Source of the DNA: an uncultured Bacilli bacterium
Lineage (GTDB): Bacteria; Bacillota_I; Bacilli_A; RFN20; CAG-449
DNA: 54,176 nucleotides
Reading direction: 5' to 3'
Assembly: GCA_947591215.1 (NCBI GenBank)
Contig: CANQCZ010000007.1
Coordinates: forward strand, 1-54,176
The notes under the pieces are model-generated. The model saw nothing but the letters and a program-made list of their open reading frames with translations. It searched no databases and was not told the origin of the DNA. Shown piece by piece: positions 26,778-39,441 of this stretch; the first letter of the stretch is position 1; each line of letters starts with the position of its first letter. The translations under genes and the position numbers were made by a program.

Positions 26778-27155
26778 ATGAAAAGCAATGAGTCGCTTGA
26801 AATGTATTTAGAAACTATATTGATTTTATCTTACAAAGGTTCGGTTCGTTCAATCGATATCGCCAACGAACTTTGCTTTTCAAAGCCGAGCGTCAGTATC
26901 GCTGTAAAGAAGATGCAAGATGATGGTTACATTGTTTTTGACGATAATTCAAAATTGATCACTTTAACTCCTGAAGGTCTCAAAATTGCCGAAACCATCT
27001 ATGAGCGACATCTCATCCTTTCGGAGTTTTTTGAAAATCTCGGCGTCGATAAAAATATCGCTCGTAATGACGCCTGTCGAATCGAGCATGTCATCAGTAA
27101 AGAAAGTTTTAGTAAAATTAAACAAATCGTCGAAGATAAGAAAAGTTTATCTTGA
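26778..27155 (+). CDS. DtxR-family metal-dependent repressor, iron-type ligands
   Basis: 125 residues: a winged-helix DNA-binding domain (about 1-65, recognition helix SKPSVSIAVKKMQ) and a dimerisation/metal domain (about 66-125), without the C-terminal SH3 domain. Residues matching the DtxR metal site are visible: Met9 in LEMYLETI (DtxR Met10; MntR has Asp here), His78 in YERHLI, and Cys100, Glu103 and His104 in NDACRIEHV (DtxR Cys-x-x-Glu-His; MntR has Glu for the Cys). It is therefore likely to sense Fe(II) rather than Mn(II). The feo operon promoter at 51.2 kb carries candidate operators. Its own promoter shows no such box. Confidence 0.88.
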   Translation: MKSNESLEMYLETILILSYKGSVRSIDIANELCFSKPSVSIAVKKMQDDGYIVFDDNSKLITLTPEGLKIAETIYERHLILSEFFENLGVDKNIARNDACRIEHVISKESFSKIKQIVEDKKSLS

Positions 27156-27171
27156 ATTTGAAAAAATTAAA

Positions 27172-27879
27172 TTATAAAAGTACATAAAAGAAGATGCAGA
27201 CAAATTGGAGAATTGAACCTAATAACACAAATAAATGCCAAATACTATGCATCCATTTTTTCTTTTTCCCCATGCCATAAAGGATGGCACCGATCGTGTA
27301 AGCAATTCCCCCGGATATTAACCATATAAAACCGCCAATACCGATCGCATCCAACAAAGGTTTTAATGTGAAAATAACGCACCAACCCATGGCTAAATAA
27401 AGAATCATGCTCACTATTTTGACTGCTTCCCAATACATATTGATAGCATTGAAAGTTATACCGATAATCGCCGCCGCCCATACTATCGATAAAAGGATAA
27501 TACCAGTTGAACCTTTATTTAAAGCAATTAGGCAAATGGGAGTATATGTCCCGGCAATTAAAAAATAAATCGTACAATGATCGAAAATGCGAAACACTCT
27601 TTTGGCACGATTAGGTCGTAAAAAATGATAAATCGCTGACATCGTATATAGCAAAATCATGCTTACACCATAGATAATCATGCTAATCACATTGATAGCG
27701 TTTCCTTGAAGAGCCGCAAAAACGATTCCAAGAACCAAAGCAACGATTCCAAAACCACCGCCGACGATATGAGTTACCGCATTAAAAATTTCTTCCCCAC
27801 GGGTGTAATTTGGCAATCTTTTTCTTTTTTCTTTTTTTATTTTTTTTTCATTTAATTTTTCATCGATATCTTGTTTCAT
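27172..27879 (-). CDS. Hemolysin III family membrane protein
   Basis: 235 residues with seven transmembrane helices and the HlyIII/AdipoR metal-site residues: the AIYHFLRP His, FRIFDHCTIYFLIAGTYTP (Asp-His) and the C-terminal KKWMHSIWHLFV with two His. The N-terminal 30 residues are highly Lys-rich and cytoplasmic. Family members in bacteria are unlinked to proven haemolysis in most cases; metal-dependent lipid hydrolysis is the structural expectation. The gene is convergent with the DtxR gene, 16 bases apart. Confidence 0.93.
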   Translation of the reverse strand: MKQDIDEKLNEKKIKKEKRKRLPNYTRGEEIFNAVTHIVGGGFGIVALVLGIVFAALQGNAINVISMIIYGVSMILLYTMSAIYHFLRPNRAKRVFRIFDHCTIYFLIAGTYTPICLIALNKGSTGIILLSIVWAAAIIGITFNAINMYWEAVKIVSMILYLAMGWCVIFTLKPLLDAIGIGGFIWLISGGIAYTIGAILYGMGKKKKWMHSIWHLFVLLGSILQFVCIFFYVLL

Positions 27880-27931
27880 AGTAATAAAGTCCTAACGAAA
27901 ACTTTATCACTTTTATGATTTAAAGTAAACT

Positions 27932-28369
27932 TTAAATCATCTCTTCATCAATATATTTTTTAAGCCGCACAATCAGATTATCATAGTCTTTTACAATCTC
28001 TTTTAATGGATTATATAGTTCATCATCCAATTCACCATGCGTGTATAAAAAAGTCACGCCACCTTTAATCGCTTTGCTTAGAGCATCGATGGCGTCTAAA
28101 ATCAAATATATGTCTTCATCATAGCTTTTGTTTTCGACCATGATTAAAACAAGTTTCTGTTTCCACTTCATTGAAGTGTCTGGATCTTTCATTCGTTCAT
28201 GAAGAATTTTTTCGACTTCTTCTTCGTGAAAAACCAAACGATCTCGAATTTCTTTCAATAACGTTTTAAGATTTTCATTTCGAGCCTTGTTGTAATAATT
28301 TTTAAACGTCAATTCGCCCATTCTAAGACTAGAATAAAAGGCATTTACTAATTCTAGTTGTTCTTTCAT
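27932..28369 (-). CDS. Helical-bundle protein of unknown function
   Basis: 145 residues, almost entirely alpha-helical and rich in Glu and Lys, with FHEEEVEKIL and KIVKDYDNLIVRLKK-type helices that suggest a four-helix bundle, loosely like DUF2383/ferritin-like bundles. The paired Glu/His metal ligands of true ferritins are not all present. GGTGAT precedes the ATG at 28369; a GTG three codons upstream overlaps it. No functional partner is evident. Confidence 0.6.
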   Translation of the reverse strand: MKEQLELVNAFYSSLRMGELTFKNYYNKARNENLKTLLKEIRDRLVFHEEEVEKILHERMKDPDTSMKWKQKLVLIMVENKSYDEDIYLILDAIDALSKAIKGGVTFLYTHGELDDELYNPLKEIVKDYDNLIVRLKKYIDEEMI

Positions 28370-28442
28370 TTGTATCACCGATAATTAGTATTCTCAATTA
28401 TCGATGTTTTACAAAAAATTCTTAATTTCTATAAATAATATG

Positions 28443-28991
28443 CTATAACCCTTTCATTGAATTGAGCACATTTTCTAATCTTTCAGGTTCTAAATGAGTC
28501 TTTAATATTTCAAGCGCAAACTCACTTGAAAAATACATCGAACGCGCAAAAATCAAATTACCATCTTTCACGACACCTTGATCTTTTAAATAGACGCCTT
28601 CAAAAGAATCGCTTTCATAGCCAGGAAAGCAAGTGTAACGACGTCCTTTTAGTAATCCTAATCGCCCTAATAAGGAAGGAGCCGCACAAATTGAGGCGAT
28701 AAGTTTTCCTTGATTAGCAAATTCTAAAATAATTTTGGAAACATTTTTATCGTTCATCAATATTTCTTTGACCGCACGTCCACCAGGAATCACTAAATAA
28801 TCATACATCGTCGCATCGATATTTTTCAAAGTAGTGACAGCTTGAACGACAAGGCCGCTTTGCGAAGTAACTTCAAGTTCATCACTCACGCTAGCGGTGA
28901 TCACAAAATCGCCACCTCTAAGCAATACATCACGAGTTACTAAAGCTTCGCTATCTTCAAAATAATCCGCTAATATCATTAAGCCTTTCAT
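28443..28991 (-). CDS. DJ-1/PfpI family protein
   Basis: 182 residues with the DJ-1 fold. The conserved Glu is in YFEDSEALVTRDVLLRGG (about 11-15), and the reactive Cys lies in the nucleophile elbow ASICAAPSLLG (about 103). This arrangement fits the YajL/DJ-1 branch (deglycase or oxidative-stress chaperone activity reported for relatives) more than PfpI proteases. It is the last gene of the pcrA-ligA-gatCAB run; its ATG overlaps the gatB stop by 4 bases. Confidence 0.9.
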   Translation of the reverse strand: MKGLMILADYFEDSEALVTRDVLLRGGDFVITASVSDELEVTSQSGLVVQAVTTLKNIDATMYDYLVIPGGRAVKEILMNDKNVSKIILEFANQGKLIASICAAPSLLGRLGLLKGRRYTCFPGYESDSFEGVYLKDQGVVKDGNLIFARSMYFSSEFALEILKTHLEPERLENVLNSMKGL

Positions 28992-30415
28992 CGTCTTTTC
29001 AACTCCTCGCTCACTAGTTTGCTAGCAATTTGAGGATTAGCCTTTCCTTGCGATTTTTTCATCACTTGCCCGATTAAAAAGCCCATTGCTCGATCTTTTC
29101 CGTTTTTAAAATCGATTACCGATTGCGGATTTTCATCGATCACCGCGCTTACTAACGCTTGAATTTCATCGGTGTTGGAATTTTGTTTTAGACCCATCTC
29201 TTCAGCAACTTTAAGTGGTTCTTCATCGGTAGTTACGATTCTTTCGAAAACCTTTTTAGCTTGTGCAATTGAAATTTCCTTGCTTTCGATCAATTCTAAA
29301 AGTTTTAAAAGATTCATGGGCGACAATTTCATTTCATCGATCGTCATCATATTACGATTCAAATATCCCGATACATCACCCATAAGCCAGTTCCAACTTT
29401 GCTTTATTAATTCGGGTTTTAATTCTACTAATTTGTCAAAATATAAGCATAAGTTGCGATTTTGAATCATTTGTTCCGCATCTTGCTTGGCTAGATTTAA
29501 TTGCACATAACGCTTAATTTTGCTATCGGCTAATTCGTTACAAGTTTCAATAGCCTCATCAATAAATTCTTGACTTAATCTAATTGGAACAATGTTGGGT
29601 TCCGGAAAATATTTATAATCGACAGCATCTGTTTTTTTACGCATTAAAACCGTTTCTTTTTTACTTTCATCAAATCGACGAGTTTCTTGTTCGATGATAT
29701 TTCCGCTTAACAACAATTCCGTTTGTCGTTTGATTTCATAATCGATAGCCGATTTTACATTCGCGATAGAATTCAAATTTTTGATTTCAACCTTAGTTCC
29801 GTATGTTTCACTACCATAAGGACGTAAAGAAATATTGACATCACATCTTAAAGAACCCTCTTCCATCTTTCCGTCAGATACATCGGAATAAATGACGATA
29901 TTTCTAACTGCTTCAACATACTTCATCGCTTCTTCACCGCTTCTTATATCCGGTTTTGAAACAATTTCAATAAGCGGTGTTCCCGCTCGATTGTAATCGA
30001 CAAGAGTGCAATCGGCAAGATGAAGCTGTTTACAGGTATCCTCTTCCATATGCAATCGTTCGACTTCAATTTTTTTAATTGTACCATCAATTTCAATTTC
30101 TACATATCCTTCACTTCCGATCGGCCTTTCGTTTTGAGTAATCTGAAAACCTTTTGGAAGATCGCTGTAAAAATAATTTTTTCGATCAAAGTGAAGTTCG
30201 TTATCGATTCGCATATGAAAAGCCGAAGAAACACGAATAGCATTAATTACTGCTTGCTTATTGATGACCGGCAAAGTTCCCGGAAAAGCGATATCGGTAG
30301 GTTGTACTAAAGTATTAGGATCTTTACCAAAAGCGTTAGGTGCTGATGAAAACATCTTGGTTTTAGTTTTCATTTCGACATGGATTTCAATGCCGATTAC
30401 TGGTTCAAAGTTCAT
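28988..30415 (-). CDS. gatB: Aspartyl/glutamyl-tRNA amidotransferase subunit B
   Basis: 475 residues, full length. It phosphorylates misacylated Glu-tRNA(Gln) (or Asp-tRNA(Asn)) and accepts the ammonia delivered by GatA. Motifs are PVIGIEIHVEMKTKTKMFSSAPN, the HMEEDTCKQLH metal/catalytic segment, DYNRAGTPLIEIVS, GSLRCDVNISLRP, the KNLNSI segment, and the C-terminal helical/YqeY-like tail ending KANPQIASKLVSEEL. Since asnS is also in the window, the complex is probably needed mainly for Gln-tRNA(Gln). AGGAGG precedes the ATG, which overlaps the gatA stop by 4 bases. Confidence 0.97.
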   Translation of the reverse strand: MNFEPVIGIEIHVEMKTKTKMFSSAPNAFGKDPNTLVQPTDIAFPGTLPVINKQAVINAIRVSSAFHMRIDNELHFDRKNYFYSDLPKGFQITQNERPIGSEGYVEIEIDGTIKKIEVERLHMEEDTCKQLHLADCTLVDYNRAGTPLIEIVSKPDIRSGEEAMKYVEAVRNIVIYSDVSDGKMEEGSLRCDVNISLRPYGSETYGTKVEIKNLNSIANVKSAIDYEIKRQTELLLSGNIIEQETRRFDESKKETVLMRKKTDAVDYKYFPEPNIVPIRLSQEFIDEAIETCNELADSKIKRYVQLNLAKQDAEQMIQNRNLCLYFDKLVELKPELIKQSWNWLMGDVSGYLNRNMMTIDEMKLSPMNLLKLLELIESKEISIAQAKKVFERIVTTDEEPLKVAEEMGLKQNSNTDEIQALVSAVIDENPQSVIDFKNGKDRAMGFLIGQVMKKSQGKANPQIASKLVSEELKRR

Positions 30416-31878
30416 TTTGTATTCCTCCTTGCAGACATTCCTTTATAAGGTAATTCACTTTCAAGTGCATAAGCTAAATTAAATACTCCTTGCTCATCAA
30501 AAGGTTTGGTTGTAAGATTGGCGGCAAACGGGAAACCATGATCCATTCCAATAGGTAAAGATAACGATGGTAGTCCGGCAAAATTTCCAATCGCCATATG
30601 ATTCTCAGCAATCAAATACTCATCAGACATCTTATCTACGCAATTATTATCGTAAGGATTCCTAGCCTTTGAAACACATGGAGCATAAATCGCATCGTAA
30701 TCTTTTAAGATTTCATTGACGCGATCGACAATTAAGTGTCTGATTTTTTGAGCTCTTAAAAATACTTCTTCTTGATTTGATTTAAACAAAGCATAATTAC
30801 CGATCACAAATCGAATTTTAATCATTTTACCAAAACCTTTAGTTCTAGCATTCATCATCAATTCTTGATAAGAAGTGGCTTTTCCCACACGTGGTCCGAA
30901 TCTAACGCCATCGAGAGTGGCATTATTGCTAGTAGCTTCGGCACAAGAAATGACAAAATAAGTCGGAAATATCGCTTTCAAAAGATTGTTAGAAATCTCC
31001 ACATAATCAACTTTTGCTCCTAATTTCTCAAAAATTTTAATGCTTTCCTTAAAGGCATTTAACACTGTTTCATCTTTTATAGAATCAACTATCCCTTTAA
31101 TAACAGCGATTTTTTTACCTTTAATATCTTTAGAAAGATTATTATAATACTTCCCTTTTTCTTTGAAAGAAGAAGTCATATCCATATCATCTCGTCCTGC
31201 TAAAGCATCTAGAAGAATCGCGCTATCGGCGACCGAACGCGTAAAATAAGCCACATGATCTAACGACGTCGCAAAGGGAAATAATCCGTAACGTGAAATT
31301 CTACCCCAAGAAGGTTTAAATCCAACTAAACCTCCATATGAGGCCGGTTTTCTTACCGAATCGCCCGTATCTGAACCTAGCGCAAAAGGGACGATGGCAT
31401 TAGCAACAGCACTCGCGGAACCACAAGAAGAACCACCGATCATGTAAGTGTGAGTCGGGTCATAAGGATTATATGTTCTTCCTAAATGACCGGTCATTCC
31501 ACTTCCACCCATCGCTAATTCGTCCATAGTCGTTTTACCGATCAATATGCACTTTTTTTCTTTAAGTTTTTTGATTGCGGTCGCATCATATACCGGAACA
31601 TAGTCTTTTAAAATGTCGCTGCTCCCTGTGGTCAAAATTCCTTTAGTTGAAAAATTATCTTTGGCGAGAAACGGGATCCCCCAAAGAAGATTGTCTTCTT
31701 CGAATTCTTTTAAAGACGCAGCAAATTCAAGTGCTTCTTTTTCACAAATTGTTTCAAAGCAATTATTAGAATCCTCTTTGCATAATTCAATCGCTTCTTT
31801 TGTAAGTTCCAAAGGGGTGACCTTTTTTTCCTTTAAAAGTTGATGCAATTCTTCAATTGATAAATTCATGTACTTCAT
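30412..31878 (-). CDS. gatA: Aspartyl/glutamyl-tRNA amidotransferase subunit A
   Basis: 488 residues, amidase-signature family. It releases ammonia from glutamine for GatB. The Lys-Ser-cisSer triad is seen in WGIPFLAKDNFSTKG (Lys), GGSSCGSASAVA (cis-Ser) and GSDTGDSVRKPASYGG (nucleophile Ser). The last motif has Asp where many homologues have Gly. Downstream GLVGFKPSWGRISRYGL is standard. AAGGTGG nine bases before the ATG at 31878 decides the start, which lies just past the gatC stop at 31880; an in-frame codon at 31914 lies within gatC and is unlikely. Confidence 0.96.
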   Translation of the reverse strand: MKYMNLSIEELHQLLKEKKVTPLELTKEAIELCKEDSNNCFETICEKEALEFAASLKEFEEDNLLWGIPFLAKDNFSTKGILTTGSSDILKDYVPVYDATAIKKLKEKKCILIGKTTMDELAMGGSGMTGHLGRTYNPYDPTHTYMIGGSSCGSASAVANAIVPFALGSDTGDSVRKPASYGGLVGFKPSWGRISRYGLFPFATSLDHVAYFTRSVADSAILLDALAGRDDMDMTSSFKEKGKYYNNLSKDIKGKKIAVIKGIVDSIKDETVLNAFKESIKIFEKLGAKVDYVEISNNLLKAIFPTYFVISCAEATSNNATLDGVRFGPRVGKATSYQELMMNARTKGFGKMIKIRFVIGNYALFKSNQEEVFLRAQKIRHLIVDRVNEILKDYDAIYAPCVSKARNPYDNNCVDKMSDEYLIAENHMAIGNFAGLPSLSLPIGMDHGFPFAANLTTKPFDEQGVFNLAYALESELPYKGMSARRNTK

Positions 31879-31879
31879 T

Positions 31880-32175
31880 CTACAACACCACCTTCGGAAG
31901 AACGATTTGATCATCTAAAACTTCTTTTGCATTCTTCAATACTTCTTCTTTAGTTAATGGATTTGAAGGTTCATCTTCTCGTAAATAACTATTATAACAA
32001 TCAAAAGGAAATGTCATAGGAGTCACTTCATCCAAGCCTTCGATATCGTTAAAAACTTCCATTTGCTTAAAAAAGACATCAAATTCTTCGTTTAAAGTTT
32101 CATACTCTTCATCACTCATTTCGAGCATTAAATTGTTTGCACATTTCTTCAACAAATTCAAATCAACTTTTTCCA

Positions 32176-32176
<1 letters not shown>
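31880..32176 (-). CDS. gatC: Aspartyl/glutamyl-tRNA amidotransferase subunit C
   Basis: 98 residues. GatC wraps around GatA and GatB and stabilises the complex. The N-terminal helical region carries MLEMSDEEYETLNEEFD (the L-x-(L/M)-(S/T)-(D/E)-E-E motif), followed by GLDEVTPM and LREDEP, the usual landmarks. The ATG overlaps the ligA stop by one base (TAATG), and gatA follows directly. Confidence 0.94.
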
Positions 32177-36370
<4,194 letters not shown>

Positions 36371-36383
36371 AAAATCACCAAAT

Positions 36384-36428
36384 AATCTTTCTAAGAAAGA
36401 TTATATCATAGTGCTATTTTCTCTTCAA
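36384..36428 (-). promoter_or_regulatory. pcrA operon promoter with internal palindrome
   Basis: On the minus strand, TTGAAG (36423-36428), 17-base spacer, TATAAT (36400-36405). A perfect 9-bp inverted repeat AATCTTTCT-A-AGAAAGATT (36384-36402) overlaps the end of the -10 and the expected start of transcription, as an operator or a 5' hairpin would. Confidence 0.6.
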
Positions 36429-36540
36429 TTTTTCGCGTACACTTTATTTTCTTATCCGGTTTAGCTTCATATTATTGATGTTTAGTTTAACGCTTTTTTA
36501 ACACTACATTTTTTAGAATTATATTTCGGAGGAAACAATT

Positions 36541-37491
36541 ATGGAAAAGTTAAAAACTTTAATGGACAAATGGTGGTTTAGATTAATTATTTTAGCCGGT
36601 TTTGCGTTATTATATTTTATTCTCAGTTTTTCTTTAAGCCCGAATAATGAAAATGCAAAATACGCTAACGACGGTGTTTTGACAGTACTGAGTGCGCTTC
36701 TAGTTTATCCAGCAATAATTGTAATGTATTTTACCACCGATATATTAGATAATTTGCATTTACAAATCGGAAAATTTGTAAGAAAAGTACTCTTATTAGT
36801 TTCGCTTGGCGTTTTCTTTTTAACATTGGCTCTCGTCGGTTTCACTTATCTTTTCGCAGTTAACGACGGAAAAATCATGCAGCCTTTTTATGATGGAATT
36901 GGCTTAGCTCCTTTTATGACCTATGCATTTTTATATTTTTTCGTAGTCCGTAAATTTGAAGTAATCGATAAAAACAAGACTCCTGATCGATTATATCAAT
37001 TTATCTTAATTATTTTAGGATGTTTAGCTCCTGCGATAATCGGAATGTTGTTTATTTGGATTTTATCTTCAATTAATGACGCAACAGTTACCTTTATTGC
37101 TTTATTAGCATTTATGGCCCTTATCGTACTGCCGTTTGTGTTTTCTATTCGTAAATATGGTTTATTTTTAGGTGGATTAAAAGAGTATGAAAGAGATAAA
37201 CCGGTATATACTCCATCTTCATCAAGCAATTCCACATCCGGAGAATGGGAAAATAAATTTGTAAGTAAAATTGAAACCTACGCCTATGGCACTTATACGA
37301 CTGTCACTTGTAGAGCATTTCTCTATAATAGTGTCATGGAAGTCAATGCAACAATTGATTTTTATGGAACTAATAATGTCAGTATTCGCGCTCAACGCAT
37401 AAATGAAATAAAAAATGATATTCACCGGGCTTATAAAGAAGTCGCAAAAAATTGTCCTTATTCTTCAAAATTATTTATTGAAGTTAAATAA
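36541..37491 (+). CDS. Multi-pass membrane protein with soluble C-terminal domain
   Basis: 316 residues. About six hydrophobic helices lie between residues 14 and 222; a Ser/Asn-rich linker (about 223-240) leads to a folded cytoplasmic or external domain of about 75 residues with two beta strands rich in Thr/Tyr and a closing helix, INEIKNDIHRAYKEVAKNCP. The family is not recognised. CGGAGG precedes the ATG. It stands alone and ends in a bidirectional terminator shared with the thioredoxin-like lipoprotein gene. Confidence 0.7.
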   Translation: MEKLKTLMDKWWFRLIILAGFALLYFILSFSLSPNNENAKYANDGVLTVLSALLVYPAIIVMYFTTDILDNLHLQIGKFVRKVLLLVSLGVFFLTLALVGFTYLFAVNDGKIMQPFYDGIGLAPFMTYAFLYFFVVRKFEVIDKNKTPDRLYQFILIILGCLAPAIIGMLFIWILSSINDATVTFIALLAFMALIVLPFVFSIRKYGLFLGGLKEYERDKPVYTPSSSSNSTSGEWENKFVSKIETYAYGTYTTVTCRAFLYNSVMEVNATIDFYGTNNVSIRAQRINEIKNDIHRAYKEVAKNCPYSSKLFIEVK

Positions 37492-37538
37492 GAATTATGC
37501 GAATACTATAAAATTTAAACATTAGATAAGAAAAAACC

Positions 37539-37574
37539 AAAGGATCTATCTTTCAACAAGTGTGATCCTTTTTT
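37539..37574. terminator. Bidirectional terminator
   Basis: AAAGGATC (37539-37546) pairs with GATCCTTT (37564-37571), with A's before and six T's after, between convergent genes. Confidence 0.85.
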
Positions 37575-37980
37575 AATACGCTGATTCTATCAAATTATGA
37601 TTTTGAATAAAGATTCTGATCTCATCAAATCCAAGATAATAATTTGCTATTTGCCATTCAAATATTTCTACCATTAAAGGAACTCGCGTTATCGTATAAC
37701 TGTTTTCACCGATTTTTATCGTGGCTAGATTGGTTAATTTATTAAAATCTACAAAATAGAACGGAATTTGAAAGCCATTTTGTTCATTGAAATTTATGAT
37801 CATTTTAATGTCACGACAAGCTAAACAAGTATCCATGTAAAATAAGACAAGATAATAATTCTCTTTTTGGTTAAGAAGTTCTTTATATTCGATTTCTCGA
37901 TTTAGCTTTTGATTAGCGGTGCATCCGCTTAAAGCAAGAATCATCGCTGCTTTTAAAATTAATCCGATTGTTTTACCCAT
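37573..37980 (-). CDS. Thioredoxin-fold lipoprotein
   Basis: 135 residues. The signal peptide ends in lipobox LSGC (Cys at about 20), so the protein should be lipid-anchored outside the membrane. The body has a short thioredoxin fold: YLVLFYMDTCLACRDI with a Cys-x-x-Cys redox pair, FYFVDFNK, and TRVPLMV with the cis-Pro. At about 110 mature residues it is a minimal domain. It could act in extracytoplasmic disulfide chemistry, but no DsbB/VKOR or cytochrome maturation gene is adjacent. GAGGTGA precedes the ATG. Confidence 0.82.
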   Translation of the reverse strand: MGKTIGLILKAAMILALSGCTANQKLNREIEYKELLNQKENYYLVLFYMDTCLACRDIKMIINFNEQNGFQIPFYFVDFNKLTNLATIKIGENSYTITRVPLMVEIFEWQIANYYLGFDEIRIFIQNHNLIESAY

Positions 37981-38032
37981 AATTCACCTCATAGCCTCTT
38001 CAAACGATATCCGTACTTATCAATACAATGTT

Positions 38033-38061
38033 TTGTGCTATATAAAAAGAAATGTTACAAT
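38033..38061 (+). promoter_or_regulatory. Promoter of the DUF2232-like gene
   Basis: TTGTGC (38033-38038), 17-base spacer, TACAAT (38056-38061). Confidence 0.5.
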
Positions 38062-38079
38062 ATTTAAGGTGCATTATTT

Positions 38080-38964
38080 ATGAATAAAAACGTTCAGTCC
38101 CTCACTTTCGTCGCTATGATGTGCGCATTAAACTGTGTTTTTTTAATTGTTTCGGAATATTTCCCGTTATTTTCTTTACTTCTCACGCTGGGAATTCCCT
38201 TACTTACTTGCCTAGCTTCTCAAAAGCTTTCATTAAGATACATCATTTTATTTTTAACGTGCACTTGTCTTATATCGATGATCGATTTTCAAAATGCAAT
38301 TTTTTACATTTTTCCCGGTATTATTATTGGTGCCATTCTCGGTATACTAATCAAAAATCGTCTTAATTCACTTTATATAACCACTATCGCTTCATTAGTT
38401 TCTTTAATGCTCTACGTTGGGGCTAATTACTTAATTGAATTAATTTATGGAGTAAACATGAAAGAGGTTTTCGCGACAGTCTTAAATTTAACCGATACCA
38501 GCTTTGAAAAAATTTCATTAATGTTTTTTTACATAATTTCTCTTTCGCAGACACTTTTTACTTTTATCATCATTGACGGAGAAAAAGAAAGATTACATTT
38601 ATATATCAATCAAGATCTCTTACAAGTCAAATGGAGCATGACTTTTTTAGGATTGTCTTATTTGATCGTTTTAATATCTTATTTTTTATATTATCCCTTA
38701 TCGTTATGTATGATGATCGTCTCTTTCATTTTTGCTTTTGCGGTATTGCTACATCTTATTTTCAACAATTCTCATAAAAAATTCAATTTGATTTTTCTTA
38801 TCGTATTAGAAGCTATTTCTTTGATAATCGTAATGGGAAGTTTTAATTATCTTTCCCAAAATCTAATAGCCATATTACCTATCATTTTTACCTTTCCACC
38901 ATTAATCGTCGTTTTATTCGACATCATCGTTCAAAAAGTCAAACATAATAATTCTTTTGATTAG
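38080..38964 (+). CDS. Polytopic membrane protein (DUF2232/YybS-like)
   Basis: 294 residues with about eight transmembrane helices and no soluble domain. The opening (LTFVAMMCALNCVFLIVSEY, then a Pro-containing second helix and IFPGIIIGAILG) resembles DUF2232 and the S-components of energy-coupling factor transporters. In Bacillus the relative YybS is uncharacterised. No ECF ATPase genes are nearby. AAGGTG precedes the ATG. Confidence 0.6.
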   Translation: MNKNVQSLTFVAMMCALNCVFLIVSEYFPLFSLLLTLGIPLLTCLASQKLSLRYIILFLTCTCLISMIDFQNAIFYIFPGIIIGAILGILIKNRLNSLYITTIASLVSLMLYVGANYLIELIYGVNMKEVFATVLNLTDTSFEKISLMFFYIISLSQTLFTFIIIDGEKERLHLYINQDLLQVKWSMTFLGLSYLIVLISYFLYYPLSLCMMIVSFIFAFAVLLHLIFNNSHKKFNLIFLIVLEAISLIIVMGSFNYLSQNLIAILPIIFTFPPLIVVLFDIIVQKVKHNNSFD

Positions 38965-38966
38965 TT

Positions 38967-38995
38967 TTGTAAACGTTGATAAAAAGCGTTACAAT
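38967..38995 (+). promoter_or_regulatory. Promoter of the two-gene membrane-protein unit
   Basis: TTGTAA (38967-38972), 17-base spacer, TACAAT (38990-38995), immediately behind the preceding gene's stop. Confidence 0.6.
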
Positions 38996-39015
38996 AAAGC
39001 AAAGGAGGCCATTCA

Positions 39016-39441
39016 ATGAAAGACTTCATCAAGACTTTTTTTATCGGTTTAACCACAATCGTCCTTTTTGTCTTCATTGTGGCTTTTTTTGCTTTATCCG
39101 CAATTTTTGCCTTAGGTCTCTTTTTCGTGATGTTCGCCAAGCATATCATTTTCTTTTTTCAGGGTCATAATTTGAAAGAACCGATGGATATCGATATCGA
39201 AGCCGAAAAAATTCTAAATCAAACTAAAAACACTCCCGTTTCTGAAAATTCCGCGTCTTCAAATGTTCAAACGCCTCCTCCTTCTCAACAGGTAATTATT
39301 CAAACGATGCCGGGTACTGTCATTTCCACAGGAATCGGTCCCAATGGACAACCGATTATCATCACCGGAGCGCAACCGATCAATAACACCCCTCCTATTC
39401 AAAATATCGAAACAGTAAAGGAGGAAAACTCCAATGATTAA
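39016..39441 (+). CDS. Small membrane protein with Pro/Ile-rich tail
   Basis: 141 residues. One long or two short membrane helices (about 8-50) are followed by a soluble tail of about 85 residues rich in Pro, Gln, Ile and Asn with the run GPNGQPIIITGAQP, probably disordered. No family is recognised. AAAGGAGG precedes the ATG. It overlaps the next gene by 8 bases, so the two products are probably made together and may interact. Confidence 0.65.
   Translation: MKDFIKTFFIGLTTIVLFVFIVAFFALSAIFALGLFFVMFAKHIIFFFQGHNLKEPMDIDIEAEKILNQTKNTPVSENSASSNVQTPPPSQQVIIQTMPGTVISTGIGPNGQPIIITGAQPINNTPPIQNIETVKEENSND

Noticed and set aside
26778-27155. Calling the regulator MntR
   Set aside because: The metal-site Met and Cys match DtxR/IdeR, while MntR has Asp and Glu at those places.
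31880-31914. Longer gatA start at 31914
   Set aside because: It would lie inside gatC and lacks a ribosome binding site, while the ATG at 31878 has AAGGTGG nine bases upstream.
37573-37980. Cytochrome c maturation thioredoxin (ResA)
   Set aside because: The Cys-x-x-Cys pair is present, but the protein is too short and there are no ccd or ccs genes nearby.
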